DNA of 64,000 nt from Nostoc desertorum CM1-VF14 (GTDB lineage Bacteria; Cyanobacteriota; Cyanobacteriia; Cyanobacteriales; Nostocaceae): positions 62,001 to 126,000 of the forward strand of contig JAHHHR010000002.1 in assembly GCA_019359245.1 (NCBI GenBank), in the 5' to 3' direction. Position numbers and translations under genes: made by a program. Every line of letters begins with the position of its first letter. The stretch's first letter is position 1. Shown one piece after another: positions 53,462 to 63,685 of the stretch. The notes below the pieces were generated by a model. The model was given only the letters and a program-made list of their open reading frames with translations. It was not told the origin of the DNA and made no database searches.

Positions 53462-54751
53462 TCAACCATCGACAACTGATTTCTTGGAATTCAATTTCGG
53501 CAAGATACGCACAGTTGATTTTCGATTAGTAACAACATGAGAAAGCAGCCCTTCATATCGGTCAAGTGCTTGCTCCAAAGAATAGTTTTCTTCGGCAAAC
53601 TGTCTTCCTGCGTTACCTAACCTTGCCCCTAGAGTAGGATTAGCATATAAATCATGCACCGCAGCAGCCATTGCATCGGGTGATTCTGGCTTCACAATTA
53701 TCCCACCCCCACTGAGTTGAATTGCTTTTGCAGCAGTACCACTAGGAGGAACTGAACCCACAATCGGGCGACCACTTGCCAACAGTAGTGGTATTTTTGA
53801 AGGCATATTGAACGAAATCACATTGCGCTTTTGCACAATCAACCCTACATCAGCAGCTGCTAGCATTTCGGGTAGTTTTTCTCGCGGCTGCAACGGTAGC
53901 AGCAAAACATTATCTGCTCCATTTACAAGACAATATTCCTGCAACCTCTGCAATGCTATTGATTCACCAACGATGACAAAGACAATATCCCTAATATGAC
54001 GTAAGCAAACTGCTGCTTCTATTACTGTTTCTAAACCTTGCGTTAGAGCAATGTTGCCCGAATAAAGGACTACAAATTTTCCATCAAGTTGATGGCTAGA
54101 TATCCAGGAATTCTTCTGTTTTGGTAAAGGGCAGATGAAATTTACATTCACCCAATTAGGAATACAAACGATTTTATTAACAGGTACTCCTTTATTCACT
54201 AAATTTTCCCGAAACCCATCGGCAATGACAGTAATAGTGTGTGCAGTTCGATACCCAAATTTCTCTAAGGCTGCAAGAGTTCGGATCATCCACTTGTTTT
54301 TCAATAGCCCGATACGTACGGCAGCGTCTGGTAAAATATCTTGCACATTTAGAACTACTGGACAGTTGTATAACCAACTAAATATTGTTGCTGGTAAAAT
54401 AGCTAAAAGAGGCGGAACTGTTAAGATAATCGCATCAGGGCGTCGGCCTTTAAAGGCTTGGGGTAAGCTCGTGAAAACAAAACTTAACTCTAATAATAGC
54501 CGATCTACTAAGTTAGGTTTAGACTTAATTCGGAGATAACTTCGTTGAATAGTGACACCATTTTTTTGCTCAGTAACGTACCATTTACCCCGATACTCAT
54601 CGTAAATTTTACGCTCAGGATAGTTGGGCATTCCGGTAATCACCCGCACTTCATGACCTCGCTTTACTAATCCTTCTGCCAATTCAGTCATTAAGGGAGC
54701 AATTCCAATCGGCTCTGGATGATAGTTGTAAGAATATATCAGAATGTGCAT
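53462..54751 (-). CDS. Glycosyltransferase family 4, WcaI/WbuB-like
   Basis: GT-B fold glycosyltransferase of 429 residues, for exopolysaccharide or O-antigen-type glycan synthesis at the cytoplasmic face of the membrane. N-terminus MHILIYSYNYHPEPIGIAPLMTELAEGL and GHEVRVITGMPNYPERKIYDEYRG are typical of WcaI-like enzymes. The donor-binding half has VVLYSGNIALTQGLETVIEA, LLLPLQPREKLPEMLAAADVGLI and the E-x7-E-like stretch ending GRPIVGSVPPSG. A hydrophobic segment near 110-135 may peripherally attach it to the membrane. No other polysaccharide gene is near. Sugar and acceptor unknown. Confidence 0.9.
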   Translation of the reverse strand: MHILIYSYNYHPEPIGIAPLMTELAEGLVKRGHEVRVITGMPNYPERKIYDEYRGKWYVTEQKNGVTIQRSYLRIKSKPNLVDRLLLELSFVFTSLPQAFKGRRPDAIILTVPPLLAILPATIFSWLYNCPVVLNVQDILPDAAVRIGLLKNKWMIRTLAALEKFGYRTAHTITVIADGFRENLVNKGVPVNKIVCIPNWVNVNFICPLPKQKNSWISSHQLDGKFVVLYSGNIALTQGLETVIEAAVCLRHIRDIVFVIVGESIALQRLQEYCLVNGADNVLLLPLQPREKLPEMLAAADVGLIVQKRNVISFNMPSKIPLLLASGRPIVGSVPPSGTAAKAIQLSGGGIIVKPESPDAMAAAVHDLYANPTLGARLGNAGRQFAEENYSLEQALDRYEGLLSHVVTNRKSTVRILPKLNSKKSVVDG

Positions 54752-56061
54752 AGGCTATTTATAAATTTGGTGAAGACAGCCTGAGATAAGCGCATTTATT
54801 GCTAATTTCAGCAGGGACTGCTACTTTAATTATTTAATTTAGATTGTGATTAAATTTTAATTTTTTAAAATCACAATTTTGATAAGCACTACTTAGAATT
54901 TTCTAGATAGATTTTAACAGTTATTAGTTCTCAAATATTCATTTTTCTGCCTGGATAAATTCCCTTAACCGTACAGTAAAAAGTTACCACTATTAATAAT
55001 AGCTTTTAACTGTTCAATTATTTTAGGCTTGCACTATATACCACTATATATATGTAATAATCGTTAACTTATTTAAAAACAAATTTAATCGCTAAATTCA
55101 CACTTAGGAGATTGTAACATGATATTTAATATCATGCATATAACCCGCATTCCGCCTTAAAAAGTGGCACATTAGGTATTTTTAACCAAGTAATGAGTAT
55201 TGCATTCATGGGTGAACATCCAATTTTTTCAGTAATTCAAAGGCACTGACTTTTTAGCGCTAGTGTCTTGAGTAGCTTCGTATTTGGATCTGTGACTGAA
55301 AAAGCTGTAATGCATCAAACGCAGTGCAGCGCAACATCACCTTGGTAGATAAAATTGAAATCAACAGCTTGATTTAGATTGTTAGATGCCGCAGTTATTG
55401 CTAGCCTATGTAATATTAAAAGTAGCGCTAATTGCTGTGGTAAAGGCAATCTTGGCGAAAATATTTTTATTGTCATAACGCTCTTTTATTACTTTAGTTA
55501 AAGAATATTTAGAACATTATTTTGTTTTTGCGTACTTGGTTCCAGTCAAGTGAGGCTTTGAAAAAGATTCAAGGTCAGTATTTTATTTTTCTCTCTTCAG
55601 AAATATAAAATAGCAATAACTCCAAAGTGGCTTTAAATCATGCAGATATCAGTTTATAAACAGCACTAACTTAACTATAAAATATGTATAAGTAAATACC
55701 GAATGAAGTTACGGTAAAAATGTAATAAATCAATGAAGATAAACACTTTTTTTGTGAAGTTTTGGAGAAATACCGAGTCTATCTAACGAACCTAAGTTTG
55801 ACTTTATCCATTTTAGGGATGTATCTGGTAAGGCTTACTCACTGATTTTCCAGTTTGGTCAACTGTTTACGGCTACGCTCAGGGCAAGACGCTCAGTGAC
55901 CCCCCACTTCAAAACCATTCATTTTGTACTTCATGCAGATGGAAACTGCGGTATTTAAAGACTCACGAGAAACATTCAAACTCTAGTTGCCTGAAAATCA
56001 CGAGCGATCGCCTGATAATAACTGATAAAGTTGAGCTACGCAAAGTTGAAAACAGTGACCT
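54752..56061. other. 1.3-kb region without recognisable genes
   Basis: AT-rich, all frames broken. Visible items: an ATGATATT-T-AATATCAT palindrome (55119-55135) after GGAG, a CTACGCTCAGGGCAAGACGCTCAGTGACCCCCC stretch near 55873 made of dispersed-repeat words (given as landmark only), and short frames that could be gene debris. The last part should hold the glyS promoter. Confidence 0.5.
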
Positions 56062-58215
56062 ATGCCTGCGTTTCTATTAGAAGTTGGTACAGAAGAATTA
56101 CCTGCAAGCTTTCTCAGTGATGCCTTAATACAATGGCGAGAACGGATTCCCCAAAGGCTGGATGCAAACAGCCTTCAGGGTGAAAGTGTCCAAGTGTACG
56201 GTACCCCCCGGCGTTTGGCGGTATTGATTAAAGGTTTACCATCCCAGCAAGCAGACCGAGAAGAAGAAATTAAAGGGCCCCCCGCCCAAGCCGCCTTTAA
56301 AGATGGTCAGCCGACAGCAGCAGCAGTAGGCTTTGCCAAAAAGCAAGGCGTGGAACTGGATGCGCTCTTCCTTCGCCCCACTGACAAAGGGGAATTTGTC
56401 TTTGTGCAAAAAAAAATTCCCGGCCGTCCTGTGGCAGAAATTTTGACAGAACTTGTTCAAGAGTGGATTTGGGGTTTGGAAGGTAAGCGGTTGATGCGTT
56501 GGGGTGATGGAGATGGGAGATTTTCTCGACCGATTCGCTGGCTGGTAGCTTTGTTAGATAAGACCGTGCTACCTCTAGAATTAGTAAATGGTTCTAAAAC
56601 GATTCAGAGCGATCGCATTTCTCAAGGCCATCGGGTTTTACATCCTGAACCTGTGACAATTGCTCAAGCTACTGATTATGTTACTGCCCTTAAGTCTGCC
56701 TATGTCAACGTTGACCCAGAAGAACGGGCAAATATTATCAAAGAGCAAGTAAAGGCAGTAGCAGAGAATTTAGGCGGATATACAGTAATTTATCCCGATT
56801 TGTTAAAGGAAGTAACCAACCTTGTAGAATATCCTTCTACAGTTGTTGGTAAATTTGAACCAGAATTTTTGGAATTACCAACTGAGGTAATTACTGAAGT
56901 TATGGTGACTCATCAACGTTATTTTCCTGTATTCAAACCAGATAGTTCTGAGCAAGAATTATTGCCTAATTTCATCACTATTTCTAACGCTGATCCCAAT
57001 AAATCAGATATTGTTGCCGTCGGGAATGAAAGAGTAATTCGTGCCAGATTAGCTGATGGCAGATTTTTCTACGAAGCTGATTTAACTAAGCCAATAGAAA
57101 GCTTTTTACCCCAGTTAGAAAAAGTTACCTTCCAAGAAGAATTGGGTTCGGTGCGTACCAAGGTAGATAGAATAGTCAAAGTAGCCCAGCGAATAAGCAA
57201 CCAATTAGAATTAGCGGAAAATCAAAGTCAAAAAATCCAACGTGCTGCTTTATTATGTAAAGCAGATTTGGTTACTCAAATGGTGTATGAATTCCCCGAA
57301 TTGCAAGGCATCATGGGAGAAAAATATGCCTTAGCCAGTGGTGAAGATAAAGAAGTAGCAAAGGCAATTTATCAACATTATTTACCAACGGGAGCCGGTG
57401 ATAATTTTCCCGAAACTCTCACAGGTCAAATTGTCGGTCTGGCAGATAGATTAGATACTTTAGTAAGTATCTTTGGTTTAGGTTTAATTCCTTCTGGCTC
57501 ATCTGATCCCTTCGCTTTGCGTCGGGCTGCTAATGCTATAGTTAAAATTACTTGGTTTTATAATCTGCCGATAAATTTAGATGATTTATTGGCACAAATA
57601 GCAACAGACTTTGCAGCGAAATATAGCAAAGATCAGGCATCATTAACCGCAGCATTACAAGAGTTTTTCTTACAACGCATCCGTACTCTACTGCAAGAAG
57701 AAAAGCAGATTGATTACGACTTGGTAAATGCAGTTTTGGGAGAAAATGACCCAGAATACACAGAACGGACGTTAAAGGATTTATTGGATGTGCGTGATCG
57801 CGCCTTATATTTACAACAAATCCGCAACGACAGTACCTTAGATAACATCTACGAAACCGTTAACCGTTCCACACGATTAGCCGCACAGGGTGATTTGGAT
57901 ACAAAACAGCTAGAACCAATAACTGTTGTTCGTCCAGAATTATTCCAAAAGCCCTCTGAGCCAGCTTTGTATAATGCCTTAATCGAATCAGTACCGCAAA
58001 CTAAAACAGCACAGCAGACACGAAATTATCAACTGTTAATAGCAGCACTAACAAAAATTGCTCCGACAGTTAGTAACTTCTTTGATGGCCCAGATAGCGT
58101 ATTAGTTATGGACTCCGATCCAGAAATTAAGCGTAATCGATTGCACTTACTGGGATTGGTTCGCAATCATGCCCGTGTTTTAGCTGACTTTGGTGCGATC
58201 GTCAAAAATCTGTAG
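56062..58215 (+). CDS. glyS: Glycyl-tRNA synthetase beta subunit
   Basis: Beta chain of the bacterial alpha2-beta2 glycyl-tRNA synthetase; binds tRNA-Gly and works with GlyQ (not in the window). 717 residues, full length. Family blocks: [15 protein letters not shown] at the N-terminus, [68 protein letters not shown], then the HD-like region [26 protein letters not shown], and [15 protein letters not shown] near the C-terminus. Start ATG 56062 gives the conserved N-terminus directly. Probably transcribed alone; murD follows 82 bp later. Confidence 0.97.
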   Translation: MPAFLLEVGTEELPASFLSDALIQWRERIPQRLDANSLQGESVQVYGTPRRLAVLIKGLPSQQADREEEIKGPPAQAAFKDGQPTAAAVGFAKKQGVELDALFLRPTDKGEFVFVQKKIPGRPVAEILTELVQEWIWGLEGKRLMRWGDGDGRFSRPIRWLVALLDKTVLPLELVNGSKTIQSDRISQGHRVLHPEPVTIAQATDYVTALKSAYVNVDPEERANIIKEQVKAVAENLGGYTVIYPDLLKEVTNLVEYPSTVVGKFEPEFLELPTEVITEVMVTHQRYFPVFKPDSSEQELLPNFITISNADPNKSDIVAVGNERVIRARLADGRFFYEADLTKPIESFLPQLEKVTFQEELGSVRTKVDRIVKVAQRISNQLELAENQSQKIQRAALLCKADLVTQMVYEFPELQGIMGEKYALASGEDKEVAKAIYQHYLPTGAGDNFPETLTGQIVGLADRLDTLVSIFGLGLIPSGSSDPFALRRAANAIVKITWFYNLPINLDDLLAQIATDFAAKYSKDQASLTAALQEFFLQRIRTLLQEEKQIDYDLVNAVLGENDPEYTERTLKDLLDVRDRALYLQQIRNDSTLDNIYETVNRSTRLAAQGDLDTKQLEPITVVRPELFQKPSEPALYNALIESVPQTKTAQQTRNYQLLIAALTKIAPTVSNFFDGPDSVLVMDSDPEIKRNRLHLLGLVRNHARVLADFGAIVKNL

Positions 58216-58297
58216 CGTAGGTCAACAAAAAGTTGTGTAATTTTTGCCAAGAAACGCTACTATAGGGAGTGCTTAACCAGGGACTCTGCTGCAATCT

Positions 58298-59785
58298 ATG
58301 CCTAGAGCTACTGTAATTGGATTGGGAAAGTCCGGTGTTGCTGCGGCGAGATTGTTGAAAGGAGAAGGTTGGGAGGTAGAGCTAAGTGATAGCAACACCT
58401 CCGAAACCCTCCTACAACAACAACAAGAACTCGCTGCCGAGCAAATAACCGTAAAACTAGGCCAATCCCTAGAATTGAATGGTGCTAATTTACCCCAATT
58501 AATAGTTGTTAGTCCTGGCGTGCCTTGGGATATTCCCGTATTAATCAAGGCACGCCAATTAGGTATTGAAACCATCGGGGAAATGGAACTCGCTTGGCGA
58601 AATTTACGCTCGCTACCTTGGGTAGGAATTACAGGTACTAACGGTAAAACTACTACCACAGCTTTAATTGCTGCCATTTTTAAAGCAGCAGAATTAGACG
58701 CGCCCGCCTGCGGTAATATTGGCTACGCCGCTTGTGATGTTGCCCTATCTTACAGGGGTAGAGGGGCAGGGAGCAGGGAGCAGGGAGCAGGGGGAACATT
58801 TGATAGTTCCTCACTCTTAACTCCTAACTTCTCACTTGATTGGGTGATTGCGGAAGTTAGCAGCTATCAAGTAGAATCTTCAAGTTCTCTTGCACCACGT
58901 ATCGGTGTTTGGACGACTTTCACGCCAGATCATCTGAGTCGCCATAAGACTTTAGAGAATTATTACAACATCAAAGCCAAGCTGTTACGTCAATCCGAAT
59001 TACAAGTGTTCAATGGCGATGATCCCTACTTGAGGCAACAAGGTTTAAGTGCTTGGCCTGATGCTTATTGGACAAGTGTAAAAGGAAAAGATTTCCTGAT
59101 TAGCGAAAAAGGCTTTTACATTGAGAACGACTGGGTTGTGGAGAAATTGACTGCAACCTCTGCACCAGAACCGATTGTGAAAGTATCTACTTTGCGAATG
59201 GTGGGAGAACATAACCAACAAAATCTCTTGATGGCAGTAGCAACGGCACGATTAGCGGGAATTAATCGTGATGCGATCGCACTTGCAATTAGTGAATTCC
59301 CCGGCGTTGCTCATCGTTTGGAGCATATCTGCACTTGGGAAGGTATTGATTTCATTAACGACAGCAAAGCTACTAACTACGATGCTGCCGAAGTTGGTTT
59401 AGCATCTGTGAAAAATCCAGCGATTTTAATTGCTGGTGGAGAAGCTAAAGCAGGTGATGATACTGGCTGGCTAGCACAAATTCAAACCAAAGCTGCTGCT
59501 GTGTTATTGATTGGCTCTGCTGCACCCGCATTTGCCCAACGTCTCCAAGAGCTAGGGTATTATTCTTACCATATTGTGGAAACTATGGAAAGGGCAGTTC
59601 CTAGAGCAGCGGAATTAGCCAAGGAGTATGAAGCGCCTGTAGTGTTGCTATCTCCAGCTTGTGCGAGTTTCGATCAGTACCCCAATTTTGAAGTGCGGGG
59701 CGATCGCTTCCGTCAGTTGTGCCTTGCTTGGGCAGAAGGAGAGAAACTTCAATACAACTCGATTCTTTCATCTTCTCTGCCTTAA
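58298..59785 (+). CDS. murD: UDP-N-acetylmuramoyl-L-alanine--D-glutamate ligase
   Basis: Adds D-glutamate to UDP-MurNAc-L-Ala in cytoplasmic peptidoglycan synthesis. N-terminal Rossmann part with [23 protein letters not shown]-binding [25 protein letters not shown]; the motif [35 protein letters not shown]; and [20 protein letters not shown] at the end. 495 residues, longer than usual because of an in-frame repeat tract (about 58755-58838) coding [18 protein letters not shown] between CDVALS and [11 protein letters not shown]. The rest is intact and the enzyme is essential, so the insertion must be tolerated. Confidence 0.95.
   Translation: MPRATVIGLGKSGVAAARLLKGEGWEVELSDSNTSETLLQQQQELAAEQITVKLGQSLELNGANLPQLIVVSPGVPWDIPVLIKARQLGIETIGEMELAWRNLRSLPWVGITGTNGKTTTTALIAAIFKAAELDAPACGNIGYAACDVALSYRGRGAGSREQGAGGTFDSSSLLTPNFSLDWVIAEVSSYQVESSSSLAPRIGVWTTFTPDHLSRHKTLENYYNIKAKLLRQSELQVFNGDDPYLRQQGLSAWPDAYWTSVKGKDFLISEKGFYIENDWVVEKLTATSAPEPIVKVSTLRMVGEHNQQNLLMAVATARLAGINRDAIALAISEFPGVAHRLEHICTWEGIDFINDSKATNYDAAEVGLASVKNPAILIAGGEAKAGDDTGWLAQIQTKAAAVLLIGSAAPAFAQRLQELGYYSYHIVETMERAVPRAAELAKEYEAPVVLLSPACASFDQYPNFEVRGDRFRQLCLAWAEGEKLQYNSILSSSLP
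58755..58838. repeat. Heptamer repeat tract inserted in frame in murD
   Basis: Three perfect GAGCAGG units (58771, 58778, 58785) followed by CTCTTAACTCCTAACTTCTC, which is the same kind of string as the intergenic tract at 19505-19540. Confidence 0.88.
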
Positions 59786-59787
59786 TT

Positions 59788-59822
59788 CATTTATTGTGTG
59801 ACTTGCAGCTACACAATAAATG
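59788..59822 (+). terminator. Hairpin after murD
   Basis: Perfect 12-bp inverted repeat CATTTATTGTGT (59788-59799) / ACACAATAAATG (59811-59822), starting 2 bp after the murD stop, loop 11 nt. Confidence 0.65.
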
Positions 59823-59916
59823 AGTTATGTAACCTAAAAGTGCGGTGCGATCGCATTTTATATAGACTTAAATTTCTAGAAGGATTGTTTAGAGCTAATT
59901 GAGTGGTTTCCTATAA

Positions 59917-60141
59917 TTATGTTTTGCTGTAGTTTGCAACTTCAACCTCATGAGCAATGCTTGTAAGTTTAGGAACAGGTAAACCATCTTCTAGCATTCC
60001 TTCTAGATGAAATTCAATAGCTTCTGTAATCATCTGCTTGACTTCTTCTAAGGTTTCACCCACAGCTACACAACCGGGTAAATCAGGGACATAAGCGCCG
60101 TAACTAGTTTCTCCCTTTTCAATCACAACTGTATAACGCAT
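59917..60141 (-). CDS. hicB: HicB-type antitoxin, orphan
   Basis: 74 residues with the HicB fold: MRYTVVIEKGETSYGAYVPD then LPGCVAVGETLEEVKQMITEAIEFHLEGMLEDGLPVP. No DNA-binding extension. A hicA start-to-finish gene is missing: only the last 25 codons of one remain upstream, joined in a TAATG overlap. HicB alone is harmless and may protect against HicA toxins of related modules, but not clearly that at 5.2 kb, since the two HicB sequences are quite different. Confidence 0.88.
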   Translation of the reverse strand: MRYTVVIEKGETSYGAYVPDLPGCVAVGETLEEVKQMITEAIEFHLEGMLEDGLPVPKLTSIAHEVEVANYSKT

Positions 60142-60218
60142 TACTCTTCCTCTAATTGAGCTTGTCTCCGGATATTTTTAAGAGTACCAATTGACACATT
60201 CACATTTGGCTTACCAGG
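60141..60218 (-). pseudogene. Truncated hicA toxin remnant
   Basis: Open frame between two TAA codons, without a start: PGKPNVNVSIGTLKNIRRQA then QLEEE. This is the C-terminal part of HicA (the G-T-L-x-x-I-x-R-Q-A block). The stop overlaps the hicB start as TAATG, the usual hicAB coupling. The catalytic GxxSH part is gone. Confidence 0.8.
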
Positions 60219-60346
60219 TTACTAACGTTGGGGAGTAAGTGGTAGGGAGCGATCGCTTCATGAATCGAGTGGCTCAAAATGAAATGCTAAAGTTAATAAT
60301 CAAGCTTTTCCAGAGCTACATTCTCTCTCCCAGATAAAATTTATAT

Positions 60347-62158
60347 ATGAACGCTACACAAGAAAAACTAAAAGTTCAGCTTGAGCAGGCAATAGTTGCG
60401 GCTTTTGGCGCTGATTTTGCTGGAGTAGATCCAATTTTGGTTTCTGCTAGCAATCCTAAATTTGGTGATTATCAGGCGAATGTGGCTTTATCTCTGAGTA
60501 AAAAGTTAGGATTGCAACCAAGAGCGATCGCAGGTGCGATCGCCCTGAAACTAGATGTATCCGAAATCTGCGAACCGCCGGAAATCGCTGGGCCAGGATT
60601 TATCAATCTGAAACTGAAAACGGTATACCTAGAAGCGCAACTGAACAAAATTCAAGCTGATCCCCGATTGGGAGTTCCATCTGCAAAAACGCCCAAGCGG
60701 GAAATTGTGGATTTTTCCAGTCCGAATATTGCCAAAGAAATGCACGTTGGACACTTGCGTTCTACGATTATTGGTGATTCCATCGCCCGAATTTTAGAAT
60801 TTCAAGGACACGATGTTTTGCGGTTAAATCATGTGGGTGATTGGGGTACGCAGTTTGGGATGTTAATTACTCATCTTCGTGAATCTGATTCTGAAAATAA
60901 TTCCTTTTGGAATAGTCTATATTATGAGGAGAACAATCAACCGGGTTTCATTAACTCTCCCTCTATAAATATAGGAGACTTGGTTCAGTTTTACAGAGAA
61001 GCTAAGAAAAAATTTGATGAAGATGCTGATTTTCGAGAAAGATCACGTAAAGCAGTGGTAGAACTACAATCTAATGAGTTATCAGCAAAACACGCTTGGT
61101 TTTTTCTTTGTGAAGCTTCTCGAAAAGAGTTTCAAGTAATTTATGAGTTGCTGGATATCAAGTTAGATGAACGGGGCGAATCTTTCTACAACCCCTTACT
61201 ACCAAAAGTTGTGGAAGATTTAGAAAAATCGGGGTTGCTGGTAGAAAACCAGGGGGCAAAATGCGTTTTTCTGGAAGGGTTTACAAATAGAGAAGGTGAA
61301 CCTTTACCTTTAATTGTGCAGAAATCAGATGGCGGCTATAACTACGCCACAACAGATTTAGCATCCCTTCGCTACCGGATTCAGCAGGATGAAGCAAAGC
61401 GGATAGTTTATGTAACAGATGCTGGACAAGGAAACCACTTTGCCCAATTTTTCCAAGTAGCACGCAAAGCTGGATGGATTCCCGATGATGTGGAATTAGT
61501 GCATGTGCCCTTTGGGTTGGTGTTAGGAGAAGATGGGAAGAAATTCAAAACTCGTTCTGGGGATACTGTGCGGTTGCGGGATTTATTAGATGAAGCTGTT
61601 TCTCGTGCCCATGCTGACCTAAAAGCCAGATTACAAGAAGAAGAACGCCAAGAAACTGAAGAATTCATTAATGAAGTTGCTAGGGTAGTTGGGATCAGCG
61701 CAGTTAAATATGCAGACTTAAGCCAAAACCGCACCAGTAACTACATTTTCAGCTACGACAAAATGCTGGATTTCAAAGGTAATACTGCGCCTTATATGTT
61801 GTATGCTTATGCACGGATTCAGGGGATTAGCCGCAAGGGAGACATCAACTTTGAGAAGTTGGGAAACAATGCTGTTTTGTTGCAGCATGAAACAGAATTA
61901 GCTCTAGCAAAATATTTACTTCAACTGGATGAAGTTATTAGTGGTGTAGAGCAAGATTTGCTGCCCAATCGTTTATGTGAGTATTTGTATGAACTGAGTA
62001 AAAAGTTTAATCAGTTTTATGACCGTAATCAGGGAGTTCAGGTTTTGGAGGCTGAGGAACCGCAACGGACATCACGCTTGATTCTGTGTGATTTGACTGC
62101 TAGAACCCTGAAGTTGGGACTAGATTTGTTGGGAATTCAGGTATTGGAAAGGATGTAA
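60347..62158 (+). CDS. argS: Arginyl-tRNA synthetase
   Basis: Class I aminoacyl-tRNA synthetase for arginine, 603 residues. The N-terminal additional domain is followed by the HIGH-type motif in [20 protein letters not shown] (MHVGH). [17 protein letters not shown] and [20 protein letters not shown] hold the active site and the KMSKS-equivalent loop. [22 protein letters not shown] starts the anticodon-binding domain. A 15-20-residue Asn/Ser-rich stretch after LRESD (about 60885-60965) seems longer than in homologues I remember, but it lacks repeat words. Gene stands alone. Confidence 0.97.
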   Translation: MNATQEKLKVQLEQAIVAAFGADFAGVDPILVSASNPKFGDYQANVALSLSKKLGLQPRAIAGAIALKLDVSEICEPPEIAGPGFINLKLKTVYLEAQLNKIQADPRLGVPSAKTPKREIVDFSSPNIAKEMHVGHLRSTIIGDSIARILEFQGHDVLRLNHVGDWGTQFGMLITHLRESDSENNSFWNSLYYEENNQPGFINSPSINIGDLVQFYREAKKKFDEDADFRERSRKAVVELQSNELSAKHAWFFLCEASRKEFQVIYELLDIKLDERGESFYNPLLPKVVEDLEKSGLLVENQGAKCVFLEGFTNREGEPLPLIVQKSDGGYNYATTDLASLRYRIQQDEAKRIVYVTDAGQGNHFAQFFQVARKAGWIPDDVELVHVPFGLVLGEDGKKFKTRSGDTVRLRDLLDEAVSRAHADLKARLQEEERQETEEFINEVARVVGISAVKYADLSQNRTSNYIFSYDKMLDFKGNTAPYMLYAYARIQGISRKGDINFEKLGNNAVLLQHETELALAKYLLQLDEVISGVEQDLLPNRLCEYLYELSKKFNQFYDRNQGVQVLEAEEPQRTSRLILCDLTARTLKLGLDLLGIQVLERM

Positions 62159-62260
62159 TTTTTTTAACGTAAAGTATGCAGAGTAAGAGTTAAGCTGATT
62201 TTTTCTTTGCGTACTTTGCGGTTTTTTAATCAGAATTGCTGGACTTGGAGGCGATCGCCA

Positions 62261-62824
62261 ATGGTACGGACACCATCTAAAAACATAACTTTAGCAGAGT
62301 TTCTAATGCTACCAGAAACGAAGCCCGCTAGTGAATACATTGATGGTCAAATTATTCAAAAACCTATGCCACAGGGAAAGCATAGTACAATTCGAGGTGA
62401 AATGATTAGCACTATCAACTCAATAGTGAAGCCCAAGCGGATTGCTCGTGCTTTTCCAGAACTGCGGTGTACTTTTGGTGGAAGATCAATAGTGCCAGAT
62501 ATTTCTGTGTTTACTTGGCAAAGAATTCCTCGTGATGAAAATGGTCAAGTTGCCAACGTCTTTCAAGCAGCCCCCAATTGGACTATCGAGATTCTATCGC
62601 CTGATCAAAGACAAACGAAAGTTACAAAAAATATTCTGCATTGCCTGAATTATGAAACACAAATGGGTTGGCTGATTGATCCAGAAGAACAAACGGTATT
62701 TGTGTACATCCGCAATCAACAGCCAATCATGTTGGATAAACTAGAAGCTTTACTTCCTGTACCAGATTTTGCAAGTGAGTTGAGGCTGACAGTAGGAGAT
62801 TTATTTGGTTGGCTGTTGGAGTAA
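62261..62824 (+). CDS. Uma2 family endonuclease-like protein (DUF820)
   Basis: About 187 residues of the large cyanobacterial Uma2/DUF820 family, a restriction-endonuclease-like PD-(D/E)XK fold. Blocks: TLAEFLMLPETKPASEYIDG, then GKHSTIRGEMISTINSI, RCTFGGRSIVPDISVF with the catalytic-type aspartate, APNWTIEILSPDQRQTKV (E-x-L-S-P), and MGWLIDPEEQTVFVY. I chose ATG 62261; the upstream TTG/ATG extension is not conserved-looking. No partner gene. The biological role of the family is not settled. Confidence 0.87.
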   Translation: MVRTPSKNITLAEFLMLPETKPASEYIDGQIIQKPMPQGKHSTIRGEMISTINSIVKPKRIARAFPELRCTFGGRSIVPDISVFTWQRIPRDENGQVANVFQAAPNWTIEILSPDQRQTKVTKNILHCLNYETQMGWLIDPEEQTVFVYIRNQQPIMLDKLEALLPVPDFASELRLTVGDLFGWLLE

Positions 62825-62861
62825 ACCAAATCCTGACGAATTGAATAAGGAAATACACCAA

Positions 62862-63326
62862 GTGCAACAGGTTTTATGGGTAGGAATCGGTTGTAAACGA
62901 GGAACCTCGTGGCAGTTGATTGATCAAGCAATTGAGCAAATATTTCTAGAAAATCAACTTTTTCAAAGTGCGATCGCAGGGATTGCGACCATTGACACTA
63001 AAGCCTCAGAAGTTGGCTTAGTAGAACTTTGTCGTCTACGCAATCTACCCCTAAAAACCTTTTCTGCGGAAATTCTTCGCTCTGTCTGTGTCCCTAACCC
63101 TACCACAATTACCGACCACAAAGTAGGTACATCTAGCGTAGCAGAGGCAGCTGCTATTCTTGCAGCTACTCAAATCCCGTTGTTGCCTGCTTCTTCTTTT
63201 AGCACCATAGAGGCATTGGGAGTAAGGTTCTTAGTTCCTAAGCAGATTTTTCAGCTACAAGGGCAACCAGGAGCGGTAACGCTAGCTGTTGCCCAAGCCT
63301 CAAATATGAGTATTACAATTGACTAA
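62862..63326 (+). CDS. Cobalamin biosynthesis protein, CbiG C-terminal domain (CobE-like)
   Basis: About 154 residues. VLWVGIGCKRGTSWQLIDQA is the start signature of the CobE/CbiG C-terminal domain, followed by IAGIATIDTKASEVGLVELCR, LPLKTFSAEIL and the end VAEAAAILAA. In CbiG the domain takes part in opening the corrin ring of cobalt-precorrin-5A. Stand-alone copies occur where CbiG is split. I prefer GTG 62862, with AAGGA 10 bases upstream; a longer frame begins inside the Uma2 gene (62805). Function in the anaerobic-type corrin pathway is consistent with cbiA elsewhere in the window. Confidence 0.85.
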   Translation: MQQVLWVGIGCKRGTSWQLIDQAIEQIFLENQLFQSAIAGIATIDTKASEVGLVELCRLRNLPLKTFSAEILRSVCVPNPTTITDHKVGTSSVAEAAAILAATQIPLLPASSFSTIEALGVRFLVPKQIFQLQGQPGAVTLAVAQASNMSITID

Positions 63327-63331
63327 CTTTT

Positions 63332-63685
63332 CTAGTCAACAACTCTTAAAAAATAGTTAATTATGCTAGAAACGACAGCTAGCACAATTGAACCTAACAA
63401 AGCAGGTAAAAAGCCCCGAATCTCAAAACCAGAACCAGGAGTTAAGGCACTTGCTAACCAAAGGGTTAAAGCGTTGATCACAAATGTAAATAAACCAAAG
63501 GTGAGTAAGGTAATAGGAAATGTCAAAAGACGCAAAATTGGTCTGATAAAAGCATTAACTAGCCCGATAACTAGTGCGGCAACAAGGGCTACAACAAAAT
63601 TATTGACAACGAAACCATCAACGATTCTAGAAGTAATTAATAACGCTACCGCAGTACCAAGCCAAGTTAATAAAAAGTGTTGCAT
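63332..63685 (-). CDS. Four-helix membrane protein, phage holin 4-like (PF04020 type)
   Basis: 117 residues with four hydrophobic segments (about 5-20, 28-47, 55-75, 90-112). The family block LVNAFIRPILRLLTFPITLLTFGLFTFVINALTLWLAS is cited in part: NAFIRPILRLLTFPITLLT. Despite the holin label, these proteins are widespread in bacteria without phage context and their role is unknown. Convergent with the CbiG-like gene, stops 5 bp apart. Confidence 0.85.
   Translation of the reverse strand: MQHFLLTWLGTAVALLITSRIVDGFVVNNFVVALVAALVIGLVNAFIRPILRLLTFPITLLTFGLFTFVINALTLWLASALTPGSGFEIRGFLPALLGSIVLAVVSSIINYFLRVVD

Noticed and set aside
55420..55490. Minus-strand fragment ERYDNKNIFAKIAFTTAI that slightly resembles the end of an IS5-type transposase
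   Set aside because: Too short, no flanking transposase frame or terminal repeats; similarity may be chance.
63332..63685. Prophage remnant because of the holin-like gene
   Set aside because: No other phage gene nearby; the family is widespread outside phages.
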